A stretch of 64,000 bases of DNA from Bipolaris cookei (Eukaryota; Ascomycota; Dothideomycetes; Pleosporales; Pleosporaceae), in assembly GCA_002286855.1 (NCBI GenBank), contig NRSV01000002.1, positions 55,131 through 119,130 on the forward strand, given 5' to 3'. Position numbers and translations under genes: made by a program. Each line of letters begins with the position of its first letter. Position 1 is the first letter of the stretch. The notes under the pieces were generated by a model that worked only from the letters and a program-made list of their open reading frames with translations, ran no database searches and had not been told where the DNA came from. Shown here in pieces: positions 11,701 through 22,006 of this stretch.

Positions 11701-11986
11701 CGGGAAGGAGGGTATGGTCGCACTAAACTTGAAGCAACAGCAGGAAGTAGAGCGAGTGATCAAATGGGTGAAGGACGAAGACACAGATGAACTTGTGCGA
11801 GATCATGCATCAAGTGTGGTAGAGGGATTGGAGACGTTGAGAATGAAGGAGCTGTACAGAGTCGGAGAAAAGGGATTAAATCTCGATGGAAATCTCGGGT
11901 TGGAAGGCAACCTAAGAGGACTTGAAATACAAGCGGGAGAAGACAAGAAGAAGGGACAGAGGATGATGGTAGAGGAGATAGAATAG
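8723..11986 (+). CDS. RTP1: Rtp1/TANGO6-like RNA polymerase II assembly factor
   Basis: The 1087-residue helical-repeat protein resembles Rtp1 (TANGO6 in animals). In yeast this protein helps assemble RNA polymerase II and bring it into the nucleus. The sequence is almost entirely amphipathic helices of HEAT/ARM type. The C-terminal third matches the two conserved family blocks: roughly residues 690-840 (around PPNRTWALNTIHSML) and 970-1045 (around RRAGVLVIMGLLRGI). I place the start at 8723 because its context, TCACCATGG, is near-optimal and the residues after it are family-like. The frame also extends to an ATG at 8432 through sequence with no such character. No intron is needed. The identification rests on recognition of family motifs, not alignment. 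Confidence 0.8.
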   Translation: MGAIEDAVDSAAKFIGPFVDKGRKYSSNVPTSSLIQQSLSHLQAINAADLVADPNAPYDASLAGVVYGLLDLLVILAIIPHLSPGVAFSQRPRSILTAIAIAPPDHDMDALAVVIEGILPILGQKGSGIQPLLSQRILPDIVSALAELSFSPFSSEDAKFKFSPIYKKIMVEIPTSRLLPILISSLQQPLPEWLKPIISMELSMVPLRQQGVQHTIEFLALSYLSKNSHIPEGASGPQSHIPIPLEAITQASKLLALPPSGITPNDWIERLAPQLLHLLNGCEGKELSRAAGQVIACGILSKKATGAPGTIGWKIFVDPMFRAISPKNTQISVSKDGKRTDVVVRESDLKPALRQLNNITSSYYHAGLIKRLVTPMLLPLWALLNYAKRRPSLDKEWTALPKSIISRYVETACDAKQIDNMARHIFWDGDTTWIFGPGSEGGVETRRRTKDQSENNTTGMEGVLGQIGDLDNRVNLLVSLLSEASVPGDVASSVFICTTKRWLEPEKPAAKSLTNEDFIGDPLSALVDAKLSESMARQFQEHFARSPQHIIELMAQLIENFVEEHKKSLSNASKSHMSQRAMLGNIVQKQATKGEKSEDDAVNEDLVSFALSILNTMVTSPDFQKTPLVMEMLLALLPSLAHLSEYRDQTQSPIPSIISNSSTILFQLIAPITANDPSTKARLAANVPINPLAEHRAALGTCLEELQSTDPPNRTWALNTIHSMLNNPAAFPVIDIPSLTHMLLSFSLADPEPYVHLAAIPVLVTLAARVPKPVVGILVDAFVDVDERSLKVARGKQTEEKEMELRNALELRLRVGEVLNTFVGSNASWDSHANNGTMYGCAKQIAEACVLLSGRRGQRVQTLSMRNEVADSKRRWKKEGEAAWGGPIPNVFEPDGADPQEQADYIALHKIISGWENTGIEEDVRMRASSLSVLSTLLEYRLEVLRQPLIDASLQMVLLILGMEKEDVKALLRRAGVLVIMGLLRGIDAAIEAGKEGMVALNLKQQQEVERVIKWVKDEDTDELVRDHASSVVEGLETLRMKELYRVGEKGLNLDGNLGLEGNLRGLEIQAGEDKKKGQRMMVEEIE

Positions 11987-12245
11987 CTCCGAAGGGCTTG
12001 AATGATGATGATATTCTAGACGCTTCGTTTTGGAGGCTGTCTGCTGAGTTGGCCAGCTCATGCCTATGCCGAGTAGCGCCGTGGTATCTTTTGTTTGTTT
12101 GGTCATAGCACGCTGGTGGCTCATTTGTGTAGCCGCATGTATCATAAGCTCGCCCGTCCAAAGCCAGGATGATGTCGGGCGAGCGCCCACTTGTGTCGCC
12201 AGTTCAACACGTAGCGCGCATCGTATCGTCGTTTGTTTGGCAGCC

Positions 12246-12649
12246 TCAGCCACTCATTGCTGTGTCTTTGCTAGTCTTTGGTTCCACCTCTTCGGCCTTG
12301 CCAATCCAGAGCACATTGTTGCACCGTATAAGCACCTGTCCGAGCGTGCCTGAGCTGACGCCGTTTACGAATTCTTCCGTGTTGGACAACTGGATGTTCA
12401 TGTACAGGTCGACCGAGACCAGTCTACCCTTGTACTCGGTCTCGCCCCACTTTAATCGAACAACAATGTCCTTATCGACTCTGTGATGGGTCAGTCCGAG
12501 TCTTAGGTAGGTCGCGGTGGGGGTAGGCTTCTTGGGGAACGCGCGACGTACAAGCTCTGGAGGAGAGGTCGGGGGTTGAAAGGTGCGACTGCCTGTAAGC
12601 CGTTAGCCATGCGGAACAGTGCAGGGGGGTCGGGGTAGCATACCGCCAT
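12246..12649 (-). CDS. SMX3: Small nuclear ribonucleoprotein F (SmF)
   Basis: SmF is one of seven proteins of the Sm ring on spliceosomal snRNAs. The gene has three coding exons on the minus strand: 12644-12649, 12552-12592 and 12246-12480. Introns of 51 and 71 bp have GT-AG ends. Joined, they give 93 residues beginning MAAVAPFNPRPLLQSL. The Sm1 motif (VVRLKWGETEYKGRLVSVD, then YMNIQLSNTEE) and the Sm2 motif (GQVLIRCNNVLWI) are both clear. The length fits the family (about 80-95). The first exon codes for only two residues, so the gene is easy to miss. The symbol is that of the yeast orthologue. The exon joins are my inference, but all frames agree. Confidence 0.9.
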
Positions 12650-13319
12650 GTCTGCGACTCGGATAGAAGCCTTTCTGGCGCGGAGAAAGGCGGGAAGGTG
12701 GGAGAATGCGACGCTGAGGTCGATTGGTGGTGAGGTGGTGGGTGGTGTGTATGCAGCACTGGTCGCGCTCTGCAGCTTTGGAAAGTTGTCGGCAAAAGGT
12801 AACGCCGATTGGTTGGTTGGTGGGCCTCTTACCGCGGGGAAGGCATGGAATGGGTTTGGGGCCATGACTATGTAGCACTCCCATGCATTTATGTACACAG
12901 TGCGAGGACATACATATGAACCTCTCAGTGTGCACGACAAGAGCGGTATTTATCTGTTGCAGCTGTTATATCACATCCATCGATTCTTTCAGACACAACC
13001 TTAATCCGTCTTATCCGGTCCTATCCTATATGTTTCTTTCCCGCATCCAGCTCATACTCCAGAGCCGCAAACTAGTAGCGGGTGCGCTAAGATTTTATCG
13101 TCATGTTCCCATCGTCCCACAGCTTTCTCCCACTCAGCCAACCCGCCGTTGCATCCTCGACCGACTATCACGTCCGCTCTCCTACGCCTCATTCGTATCC
13201 CATAGGTATCTCCCACCAATTGCACCATTGCGCCTACCACCGTGCGTCGTCTCGCCCTCCCGCCCGCAACTTGCTCTCTCGTCGCCCCTCCGCTCTTCGC
13301 ACAGCATGCTCCGGTAGCA
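12650..13319. promoter_or_regulatory. Divergent intergenic region, SmF / PPR gene
   Basis: These 670 bp lie between the start codons of the minus-strand SmF gene and the plus-strand PPR gene, so both promoters should be here. The part near 13090-13310 is rich in C and T, as is common upstream of filamentous fungal start codons. I see no further gene. Confidence 0.5.
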
Positions 13320-15320
13320 ATGCTAGCAATTTGGTCCCGGGCAACAGTGAACCCGGGATTCTGTAGGTGCATGTCATGCGCTTCCAATACAGTTGTCCGC
13401 GCACGCACAAACAGTCCAACGCCCTTCCGTCGCTCGTGGCCTACACCCGGAACGCCCGCCTCAACTTTCGTATACACGACCATTTTCACTGCAGGGCTGA
13501 CTACTGATGCAAAGTCCAAAGCCTCCAGGAACAGAAAATGGGAGCAGGCATTCGAAAAACTGAACGAGCCCATCGATGCTCAGGGCCCAGGTGACCGAGA
13601 CACGAAGCCAAACGTAACGAATACTCGCCCCTACAAGCATCCTGAAAACTGTGGCCTGTCATTTGACGACCTCCCTCAAGATCTTGACTGGGCTGCTGTG
13701 CAGAGGACTATAGGTATGGACCTTGTTGAAGATCAAGTCTTGCAGACACAAGAGGTTGAGTCACAGATTCGCGATTATGCAGACATGGCATGGGATGACT
13801 TACGCTTTGATTCGAGATTCCCCGGCGTCCAGCTGCTTGAATGGCCAGCGAATACAGGCCCGGATCTCATGCGCTACAACCTTCCGCCTCAATCACTATG
13901 GGCACCAGATGCCTTGCGTCTTAACGCCATACGGAGACGGCATACTCGGAAGAAATTGGCCATACAGGAGCTTTCCACTGCACTTCTTATCCATGAACTG
14001 CTACACCAAGCTAGTGTTTTCCGCTTTCTGAACACTGCAAGTGACGATTTGAACAAGCTGGCACCACAGATCCTAAAAGTTGTTTGCATGGCCGAAGACG
14101 AGCGCAAAGAAGCACGTTTAGAGATTTTAGAGGCACTTGAGAAACTCTACAAGACTTGTGTAGACAGTCCTGCCGAAGACTTTGCAACTGCTCACATCCG
14201 TGCCAATCCCCTCGCAATTCCCAGCTATCACCAGGATGCTGATGGCGACTTTTATGGCATTACAAAGCAGTTGAATGACGGTCTCAAAACCTTGCTTCGT
14301 GAAACACCCCGCGGTAACGATCGGAAGGCGGCCCTCGCAGTTGCAAGAATATGCCACAATCTCCTCATCTCCTCTGCTTCTCCGGATCTGCAGACGTTCA
14401 ATACCCTGCTGGTAGGTTTCAGACGCTGGCGTCGCAGGGAGCTAGTCGAGCGCGTCATACCTGCACTTTACGCCAATAAGATACGGCCCAACGAGATCAC
14501 CTGTCGCGAGATTCTGAATCATTACGCGCTAGGAGGACAATCGGCAGCTGTCAGCTTCTCACGCTTTGTAGCCAAGATGAGGGGCTTGGAAGATGCGCTC
14601 ATGCTTGCAAATCCAGACATCAGCATTAATGAGGCTAGCCAAGATCGCCTCATCCGCGTCAACCCAGAAAAGGTTCTTCAAAAGGTTCATCCGACGCCCA
14701 TGGTGTTTGGTGCGCTCATAGGTGGCGTCATCAAATTTGCTGGTTTTGATCGCGCTCTAGACATCTACTACGAGATGAAGGCAGATGGTTGGGGTCTCGA
14801 TGTGCGAGGTCTAACCGGATTGTTGGGCGATTGTGTGCGCCGAGCTGACTGGGAAGGTGGTCTATATGTGTGGGAAGAGATCAACGGTATCAAGACACGC
14901 GTGAAGCATCACGATATGGCCAAAGCATACAGTCACATGCTCAGCTTGTGCTCCATCACTGGCAACACCGTTGCCTTTAATCAGATCTTGAACGATCTAG
15001 CCAGAGGAGGGTTCGATCGCAAGGTCATCATTGATGCGGCTACACGGACGACGAACTTAGCAAAGCGCAAGAACGAATACCTGGCCCCGGCTTGGGTCGC
15101 CGATAATGTCATGATTGCTGTGTCGCAATATGTCAAGGACGCCAAACCCTCTGGGCCGGAGGTCGCACCAGATGTGATCGATACTGATGATGCAGCGCTG
15201 TCCCAACACAAGTTTGATAATTTTGGAGATATTGAGCATAATACAGCCGACACCAAAGAAGTATGGGCATCTTGGGTCGAACATGAGTTCGGCGTAAGGC
15301 CAAAAGAACCAGAGCCATGA
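13320..15320 (+). CDS. Mitochondrial PPR-type RNA-binding protein
   Basis: The 666-residue protein begins at the ATG at 13320 with an Arg/Ser/Thr-rich, acid-poor leader (MLAIWSRATVNPGF), typical of a mitochondrial presequence. The frame remains open further upstream but has no ATG there. The C-terminal half contains degenerate pentatricopeptide-like helix pairs, for example SPDLQTFNTLLVGFRRW, and FGALIGGVIKFAGFDRALDIYYEMKADGW split over two helices (about residues 455-490). Fungal PPR proteins of this size usually act on mitochondrial mRNAs as stability or translation factors. The target cannot be read from sequence. The C-terminus is acidic and ends in PKEPEP. Confidence 0.7.
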   Translation: MLAIWSRATVNPGFCRCMSCASNTVVRARTNSPTPFRRSWPTPGTPASTFVYTTIFTAGLTTDAKSKASRNRKWEQAFEKLNEPIDAQGPGDRDTKPNVTNTRPYKHPENCGLSFDDLPQDLDWAAVQRTIGMDLVEDQVLQTQEVESQIRDYADMAWDDLRFDSRFPGVQLLEWPANTGPDLMRYNLPPQSLWAPDALRLNAIRRRHTRKKLAIQELSTALLIHELLHQASVFRFLNTASDDLNKLAPQILKVVCMAEDERKEARLEILEALEKLYKTCVDSPAEDFATAHIRANPLAIPSYHQDADGDFYGITKQLNDGLKTLLRETPRGNDRKAALAVARICHNLLISSASPDLQTFNTLLVGFRRWRRRELVERVIPALYANKIRPNEITCREILNHYALGGQSAAVSFSRFVAKMRGLEDALMLANPDISINEASQDRLIRVNPEKVLQKVHPTPMVFGALIGGVIKFAGFDRALDIYYEMKADGWGLDVRGLTGLLGDCVRRADWEGGLYVWEEINGIKTRVKHHDMAKAYSHMLSLCSITGNTVAFNQILNDLARGGFDRKVIIDAATRTTNLAKRKNEYLAPAWVADNVMIAVSQYVKDAKPSGPEVAPDVIDTDDAALSQHKFDNFGDIEHNTADTKEVWASWVEHEFGVRPKEPEP

Positions 15321-17484
15321 GATCTCCATGGCTCTCTGTACATTACATATGTTTATACGACTGTGCATATCAGAGCATTGGGCCGGCGTTTTATGATGAC
15401 TCTGAGTATGTACGCGACAATGTAAACTATGGTCGTTTCTCTCTTCGAAAAGTCATTCATTTCCCAATCACTGCAATAAGCCATGACTGCTTGCACAGTT
15501 TTAATCAACGACTACATTCCGAAATCCGCTCGCCATGCGAGCAATGTTGATCCCGTAACTTAATGGCGGTAGCGAACCGAATAAACGTTTGCGGATTCCA
15601 TCCCGCAGATATCACCCGATTGCTCTGTTGCCAAGGATATACTTGTCCCTGATGGTCTATTTAGATTACCCGCGCTGCACCACAATCTATAGTCTCACTT
15701 CTACAACTTCATCGTCGACGAAAGGAACACTTAGTGAACATGGTCAGGGCTTTGCATCAGTAAAGAATAACTCGTGACTGCTATCATTCTTTCTATTGAA
15801 TCATCGCCCTCTGCCGCTGTCATTACAAGGTCGCCCAAAACGCATGACTGACACTCAAGCACCAAGCTTTCTAAAACCCCTTGGCACATCGTATCCAAAA
15901 TCAACAACTTGATATTCAGCCGAACCTATCCAAAGTCTCGTGTCAAGTAACGTCTCTCTTGCAACATTGGCTTCGCTCACGCACAAATGGGCTCAGATGC
16001 TCGCTTAACTGGATCGCGCAGATTCAATCGAATCAGGTGCATCTGCAGCCAAGGACAGCTGAACATGTACCACAAGGAGACTATATCAGTCACACTGATA
16101 GTGAACTGGGGTTATTGGTCTTGGCCGGTGCGCACCACGCTCATAGCGGTGATACAACAAGGTGTTTCTTTCCCCGGATTTTCCTGCTATCTTTGGATCT
16201 AGACCTCTCGGTGTTTCCCTGCATACCACCATGCATCCTGCCAAAGGGGAGTGTATTTGCTCCGTGGAGGGTGTATGCATTCGAGCAATCTAGGAGTAGA
16301 ATCTCACAACGCATCAATATTCTTTTTGTTTCCAGAACGGCTCAGCATCAGGATCTAGTTTGCATCCAAGACATTTTCAAATCTAAAGATCAGCCACCTT
16401 TGTATGTCAAGGGACACGACAGATGGTATGTGTACCAAGAAGATTTTGCTTTACAGCCGGAGGAGCGACACCTCTCCGCAATGTGCCGGTAGTAGATGAA
16501 GAAGGAACATTCTACGCTATCGTTCATGCTTAGGAGCGGTTTGCACTAGTAGTCTTGCATGTGAGCCGTTTGACGCCGGATGCACAGGTTGAGGCATGGA
16601 TTGGCTAAAGCGAAGCTGAAGGTTGAAATTTAGCGCAGTGACACGGCTGTGTAGCGTCAAAAGAATACCACCTTGAAGATACATCGGGTTGCGAAATCAT
16701 TGCACAACGTGTCACTTGGAGTCGACGCTGCTGCATCCATCCCTACCGCATGCACGTTAAGGGGGCTTAGTTATTCGAGGGTTCCTTGCGAGCCATGCGT
16801 ACACAGTATAGCATGGCGACACCAAAGGGTCCGACATTACAGGAAGATTGTCTTAGACAGGCAGGATTCGAGAAGAGCATGTACACTATCGTCTTCGGAA
16901 GCTCGTTTGCTTATAATAGTTATACTCCAGGTACAAACCGGAGTCTTTCAATGTCAAACCTTTGGTGTACGAAGAAGAGCGAATATTTTCATTCGGAACA
17001 TCGGATCTCACATCATGCGGCAGCAAAGTTTGGCGCCCAATATGTGTGGCTGTCAAACTCTGGCTGAACAGGTCCCGTGTCTCTTTGTCGCGCTAACCCA
17101 AAGACGGAAGGATAGAGTACTTTACCCAAATTGCAAGCATCTCGTATCTATGGCCTCGAACACAGCAGTCACCTCACCTGCCCCACCTGGTCAAGTATTG
17201 CATGCTGCGCTATAACGAGGGATGGGTAAAGTTTGGTTCAGACCATGTGCATAAATTGCGTCCGATGTTTCTGCTGCAATCACTCGCCATCCACAAGGGT
17301 GAATCTGATATACTTGTATAAAACCAGTACCAGCCATTGACAAGTCCTTCCCTTTTTCTTTTCTACGCAATCAGACAGTGAAATTAATTCGATTTTCGTT
17401 TTCACTCTTTGTTTGAACCATCGACCCAACGAGAAAGAAGATAGCCAAGCGAAAAGAAAGACAGAAAGAAAGAAAGGAAAAAAG
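15321..17484. other. Intergenic, no gene supported
   Basis: About 2.2 kb. Open frames at 15881-16492 and 16673-17215 begin without a good ATG, have no recognisable domain and use codons unlike the neighbouring genes, so I do not call them. The last 170 bases form a clear promoter and leader for the repeat protein that follows. Confidence 0.5.
17317..17323 (+). promoter_or_regulatory. TATA box of the repeat-protein gene
   Basis: TATAAAA lies 162 bases upstream of the ATG at 17485. A pyrimidine-rich tract (about 17345-17365) follows and probably marks the transcription start, then an A/G-rich leader. This arrangement is typical of strongly expressed filamentous-fungal genes. Confidence 0.6.
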
Positions 17485-18105
17485 ATGCAGTACCGACTAG
17501 TCTCTATGCTCGCCGCAGGCGTATTGGTGGCTATGAGCAGCGCCGCGCCTGTCCCATCACCCGATGTGCGTACTCATCTAGGCGAAGAAATCTTTTGTTT
17601 CCCCTTGGCAGTTACTAACCAAGACCAGAACCTGGTCGTCGCCACTCCAGAAGGCACCATTGAGCTCGGCAAGCCCTCTTCAGAAATCTCATGGGGCAAG
17701 AGCGTTAACAGCGAAGACACCAACCCAGATGTGGCGGAGATTACTCCTCCCACTTCAGAGATCATCTGGAGTAAGGAGAAGAGGGCGCGTAGCAACGAGA
17801 CGCCCAGCAACCCAGACGACATCGTCCTCACGCCGCCCACTTCGGAAATCATCTGGAGCAAGGACAAGAAGGCACGTGATGTTGAGTTTGAAAAGCCAAA
17901 GGACAGCTTCAACCTGGGCAATGCAAACACAGTCATCACGTGGGACAAGCGCGATTCCACCTCTGGCTTCACTCCCGATGATACTATTGAGCTGGGCAAG
18001 CCTAGCACCGAGATCACATGGAGCAAGGAGAAACGCGGCGAGGTTGTCACACCAGATGATAGCTCCAATCTTGGTAAGCCATCGACGGTTGTGACATGGT
18101 CTTGA
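17485..18105 (+). CDS. Secreted repeat protein, putative Kex2-processed peptide precursor
   Basis: The 206-residue protein starts at the ATG at 17485. It has a signal peptide (about residues 1-20, ending SSA-AP). From residue 54 there are six diverged repeats of 18-29 residues. Each ends in a Trp motif: ISWGK (W70), IIWSKEKR (W95), IIWSKDKK (W124), ITWDKR (W153), ITWSKEKR (W179) and VVTWS at the stop codon (W205). Four repeats are followed by a dibasic site (residues 99-100, 128-129, 155-156, 183-184) suitable for the Golgi protease Kex2. Cleavage would release related peptides of the type (L/T)(G/P)KPST-EITW. This is the design of fungal KEPs, which include RiPP precursors such as that of ustiloxin. 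No modifying-enzyme gene is seen nearby. It could instead be an unprocessed cell-wall repeat protein. Confidence 0.75.
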   Translation: MQYRLVSMLAAGVLVAMSSAAPVPSPDVRTHLGEEIFCFPLAVTNQDQNLVVATPEGTIELGKPSSEISWGKSVNSEDTNPDVAEITPPTSEIIWSKEKRARSNETPSNPDDIVLTPPTSEIIWSKDKKARDVEFEKPKDSFNLGNANTVITWDKRDSTSGFTPDDTIELGKPSTEITWSKEKRGEVVTPDDSSNLGKPSTVVTWS

Positions 18106-18576
18106 AGTGAGAACGAGTAAGAGTGGAGGAGGAGGAGGAGGAGGAGGGGGAGGATGTCTTGGGGTGTCACAAGCAGTTGTGTATATGTTTCTGTTCGGCG
18201 GTGTTTTTTTGTTGTTAGAAGAGAATGAAATTTCATAGGATATACATTTTTTGATTCTTTCTCCTTTCTAAATGACTATAGAGTTGATGAATCGTGTGCA
18301 CTATGATGAATTTGTATGATGCAGTTATGTGATGGCGCTTCGGTATTTTAGTGATAAGACTGCGCAACCCTTTTTGATGTGAAAGTGAAGGAGATACAAC
18401 ATCACGTAACCCTCTAATTTTCTTTTCCTGACAAATCTGCTTAACGTCTTCCCCCAATGACACAAGTATATCATTAATTTGAAGAATCTCTCTTGTAACT
18501 TTTGACAACAAACACCAGCGACCTATTTCTACACAGAAGATGAACTAATCAAAACGATTCCACAACCCAAGGCTAA

Positions 18577-19680
18577 TTAACCCTGGCGATACCAATTCTC
18601 CTTGGGATCCTGCATACACTCGCCCATAGTGACTGCTCGAAGGCCTTGGCTGTAGAGGTAATCCAGCATGTAGCCAGTAAGGTTTTCGGCAGTGAGCTGG
18701 TGAATATCATGTGCAATGGCAAGCCTGTCGCTGCTGCGTGTGTCGATACCTTGCTTGAAGTTGTCCTTTGAAGTCTGGATCTTTTCAGGCGTGAGGTTGT
18801 TATAATCTGTTTAGTTGTGTTAGAAATCACTTTTGTAAAAGAGAGCATAACAAAACTCACCATCAGTATTGAGATCAAAATAAGAAACAACATAACCCAG
18901 CTCAGCCATGATTTCCTGACACTGCCCATTGCACGACGAATACGGCGGACGCATATATGTTGGAAAGCGGCCAATGATGTTGCGAATTGCCATTTCGTTC
19001 TTGACCATTTGGTCATAGACCTGTTCCCTGCTAATGGTGGAGAGATCCTGGTGGCTCCATGTGTGCGACGCCACTTGGTGTCCGTTGTTGTACATCTTCT
19101 GCACAACGCCAGCCCAATATTGGTCAATGGCGCCCTTGCCAAGATTGTTGCCGGTAACGAAGAAAGTAGCACGGCCGCCCCTTGCCTCAAACTGCTGCAT
19201 GATGGCTTCGGTGTAGATAAATGGTCCATCGTCGTATGTGATGGCTACTGTACCGGGATTTTTGCAGGCATAGATACCTCCACCACCGTAGGGGATGTTG
19301 CCAAGTTTGGGCCGAGGAACGCTGCGTGTACTTGCGCCAGTTGGAGTCTTGTTGGTGTCGCATCCAGGGCCGTAGTTGAATAAGCAGTCGGGTGCTCTGC
19401 AGTGATCTTTTGTAGTTCCGCAGTAGCCGGCTACTGAGCAGCAATCGTTTCCGGCACATACTTGATTACCGTTCGCCGGACCACAGCGTTCGACTTGCTG
19501 CCTTGGACCAAGGGCAGGCGCAGAATGGGCAGCGTAAGGGGTCTGAAGGCGAGCGAAAGGGTTTCTAGCGCGTAGTTCTTTTGGCATACCAAAGGTCTTG
19601 GGCATACCTTCCATGCCTGTTCCATGAGCAGCAGCGAATTGCCCTAGCAATGAGGCAGCAACGACGTGTGAGAAACGCAT
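18577..19680 (-). CDS. Secreted chitin deacetylase with CBM18
   Basis: Two exons (18861-19680 and 18577-18806) are joined across a 54-bp GT-AG intron and give 349 residues. There is a signal peptide (about 1-19). A chitin-binding type-1 module (CBM18) follows at about 66-94, with the cysteine pattern CGPANG..CAGNDCCS..GYCG. The rest is a carbohydrate-esterase-4/NodB deacetylase domain: motif 1 TYDDGP (148-153, metal and catalytic Asp), motif 2 SHTWSH (205-210, metal His) and motif 3 RPPYSS (244-249). The enzyme should remove acetyl groups from chitin to give chitosan, in the cell wall or outside it. The gene is tail-to-tail with the repeat-peptide gene, about 470 bp apart. Confidence 0.92.
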
Positions 19681-22006
19681 TCTGTCAGACTAGGTGTTTC
19701 AGATCCAGTATTGCTTTTAGCTGGATATGACAAAAAAGTAAAAAAGAAGTCGATTTGCTGATTAATTATTGCTCAAGGCGAGGACTAGAAGAGCAATGGT
19801 CTGATTGCATGTAGTAGAAAGGAGGGAGGAGGACAGGGGGGGTCATCTTAAGTAGAAGGGGAAAGGATGTGATGTGCACGAAAGCTGATGGTAGTGGCGC
19901 CGCTCGAGGGGCGGAATCCAGGGTACCCGTAAGCAGTGGAGTAGATACTGTTGAGGATCAAGACAGCTCGCCCTAGCCAGACCTTGGTCCACGGATGATT
20001 ATGAGATGCATATGCTCATTTAACGATCGTATAACGGTTTGCATCTTTTTTTTCTCAAGTCAAGATCTTGATAGTGTGTAGAGTACGAATTGCTATAATG
20101 GGACAAGAAGTGCTCGTGGTACATGTGCTTGGAGTGAACTGTTGTCAGCAGCCAAGACGACTAGTCTTGGTGGTGATGTGTCGTCATGGTCGATCGACTA
20201 CTCTACCAGATACTGACAAGTGTGTATGCACGTTGTTGACGATCAGATTGGCGCTGTAAGCTCTCGTTGTATGGCAGCCAACCAAGTTATTGTGTACTCA
20301 TTGACTGATTGTGGGAGTACTGTAAGAGTTTTTTTTGGAAAAAAAAAAGGAAGATGCTAGCAGGATATATAGTCGAAGCAGTATTCTAAGTGAGAAGTTG
20401 AGAGACGAAATAGGTGGTAGGGGAGTAAACAGTATGACAACTGGGCAGTTGAACCATGGCGCGCGTACAGTGGGTATGTATGTAGATGTGGTACATATGT
20501 ATGTACTCAAGTGTGTAAGTGCTGAGCGTGACAAGGCTATCGAGCATGGGCGGCAAGGCAGGACTGGGCAGAGGTCCAAACAGTGATGGGCTAGTGGATG
20601 GCATGCATCCGTCTGACTGCCTGTGCGCCATGTTGGACGTGCAGAAGAAACGTCATTGGGCGGACGCACCCCAGACGGCGCCAATGCGCCGAAATGTAAT
20701 CGTGGATAGATTTGCAAGTGTATGACTAGATATGAATCGTGGGTATGCACCGTGTCAGACGTTTGTTTGCCATGTCACTCGACTCCACCACCACTGGCCA
20801 AAGACGCTGGGTTGCTGGCTCGCTGGGCAGCTGCTTGGCAGCTGCTTGGAAGCAATATTGGCCTAGGGGCTCAGGATGCTATTTCGGGCGTGGAACTCGC
20901 ATTGGCGTGTGCCAGAGGCCGAGTGCAGCACAGGGGGGTGCGCGACTGTGGCTGGTGAGTTTCCCAAAAGGATCCTGTTCTATAACCTTTTGTTTTAGCA
21001 CGACTCGACAAACTCACCCGGACGGCTGTTGTTGTCGTTGTTGTCATTGTACTTACATATACGAGTCTTGCCAACAAGACTACGCCCCTTGGATTGCCGA
21101 CAGCCCACAAGCCATGCCCGAACCCGGCAAGCGGACTGGCGCGGAAGGGAAACAAATCGCCATTTGAATCAACCACCCCAACCGTACACTGAAACGCGCG
21201 CGTCTCCTGCTTAAATAAAGCGCGCTCTAGGGATATAGGCGTTGCCAGAAACAGGCTAAGCAAGGCCGGCAAGGGGCGCGTGTGTAGCCGTATCCGTTGA
21301 ACCCCTCGTCCCAAACCACACGCCTCGAACAAATCCATGCCGGCTGCCAGCACAGGGCGACGTGCAACAGAAGACGACTGCAGAGGAAAAGAGGATGATT
21401 CTGTGGTTGCCCTCCTCTTTCATTGATCTTTCTGGCTGGCTCGTTTCTTCATCGGCATCATCATCATCATCATCATTATCATCGTCGTCGTCGTCGCCGT
21501 CTCCTCGTTGAAGCATGTGATGGCGGCCGTTTGGCAGCTGCGCCTCATGGCGTCGTGATTTGAGGGGAAAGCCAGGCACACACACACGCCCCCAAAACAC
21601 AGCGTAGCCTCGTCCAGCCTGGCGGGTGGCGCTTGCGAGGCTCCACTACATCACTTTCCCTTGCCCGTTTTATCAATACTACATATAATGCTAACACCTC
21701 AACCCCGACTCATCGTGCCACTTTGCTTGTGGGCCCATCTCTCTGTGTCGTCGTCGTCGTCGCCGCCGCCGTCAAGTGTTCTTCTGTACGGCACCGCAGT
21801 CATTCCAGCAACCCATCTATCTTCCTCGACTTTTCTATTCCCAGTATATTCCTTACTAACGGTCATTCACTCTTCTACTGCCTCTACCCTAATTTCCTAG
21901 TCTGTTGTCTATCGACCACCTGGCTGTTCTTCTCCACACATACTGTGCTTCTTCTTCTTCATCTACGCCTCTGCGGAAACCAAAGTATCTTGTTCACACT
22001 CTCACT
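19681..22006. other. Intergenic with simple repeats
   Basis: The 2.3 kb lie between the divergent starts of the chitin deacetylase (minus) and the GH16 gene (plus). It contains an A-tract near 20340, CAT and CGT trinucleotide runs (21455-21500) and pyrimidine-rich stretches before 22007. I see no supported gene. Both promoters should be here. Confidence 0.5.

Noticed and set aside
12503..12940. 145-residue minus-strand frame covering the SmF 5' region
   Set aside because: It crosses both SmF introns and its first exons in another frame. The SmF join explains the region.
15881..17215. Plus-strand frames of about 200 and 180 residues
   Set aside because: No good ATG context, no domain, composition unlike neighbouring coding sequence, and no consistent exon joins.
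17485..18105. Repeat protein as an alpha-factor-type mating pheromone precursor
   Set aside because: Pheromone repeats in related fungi are about 10-13 residues, aromatic and cysteine-bearing, and nearly identical. These repeats are longer, acidic, lack cysteine and vary.
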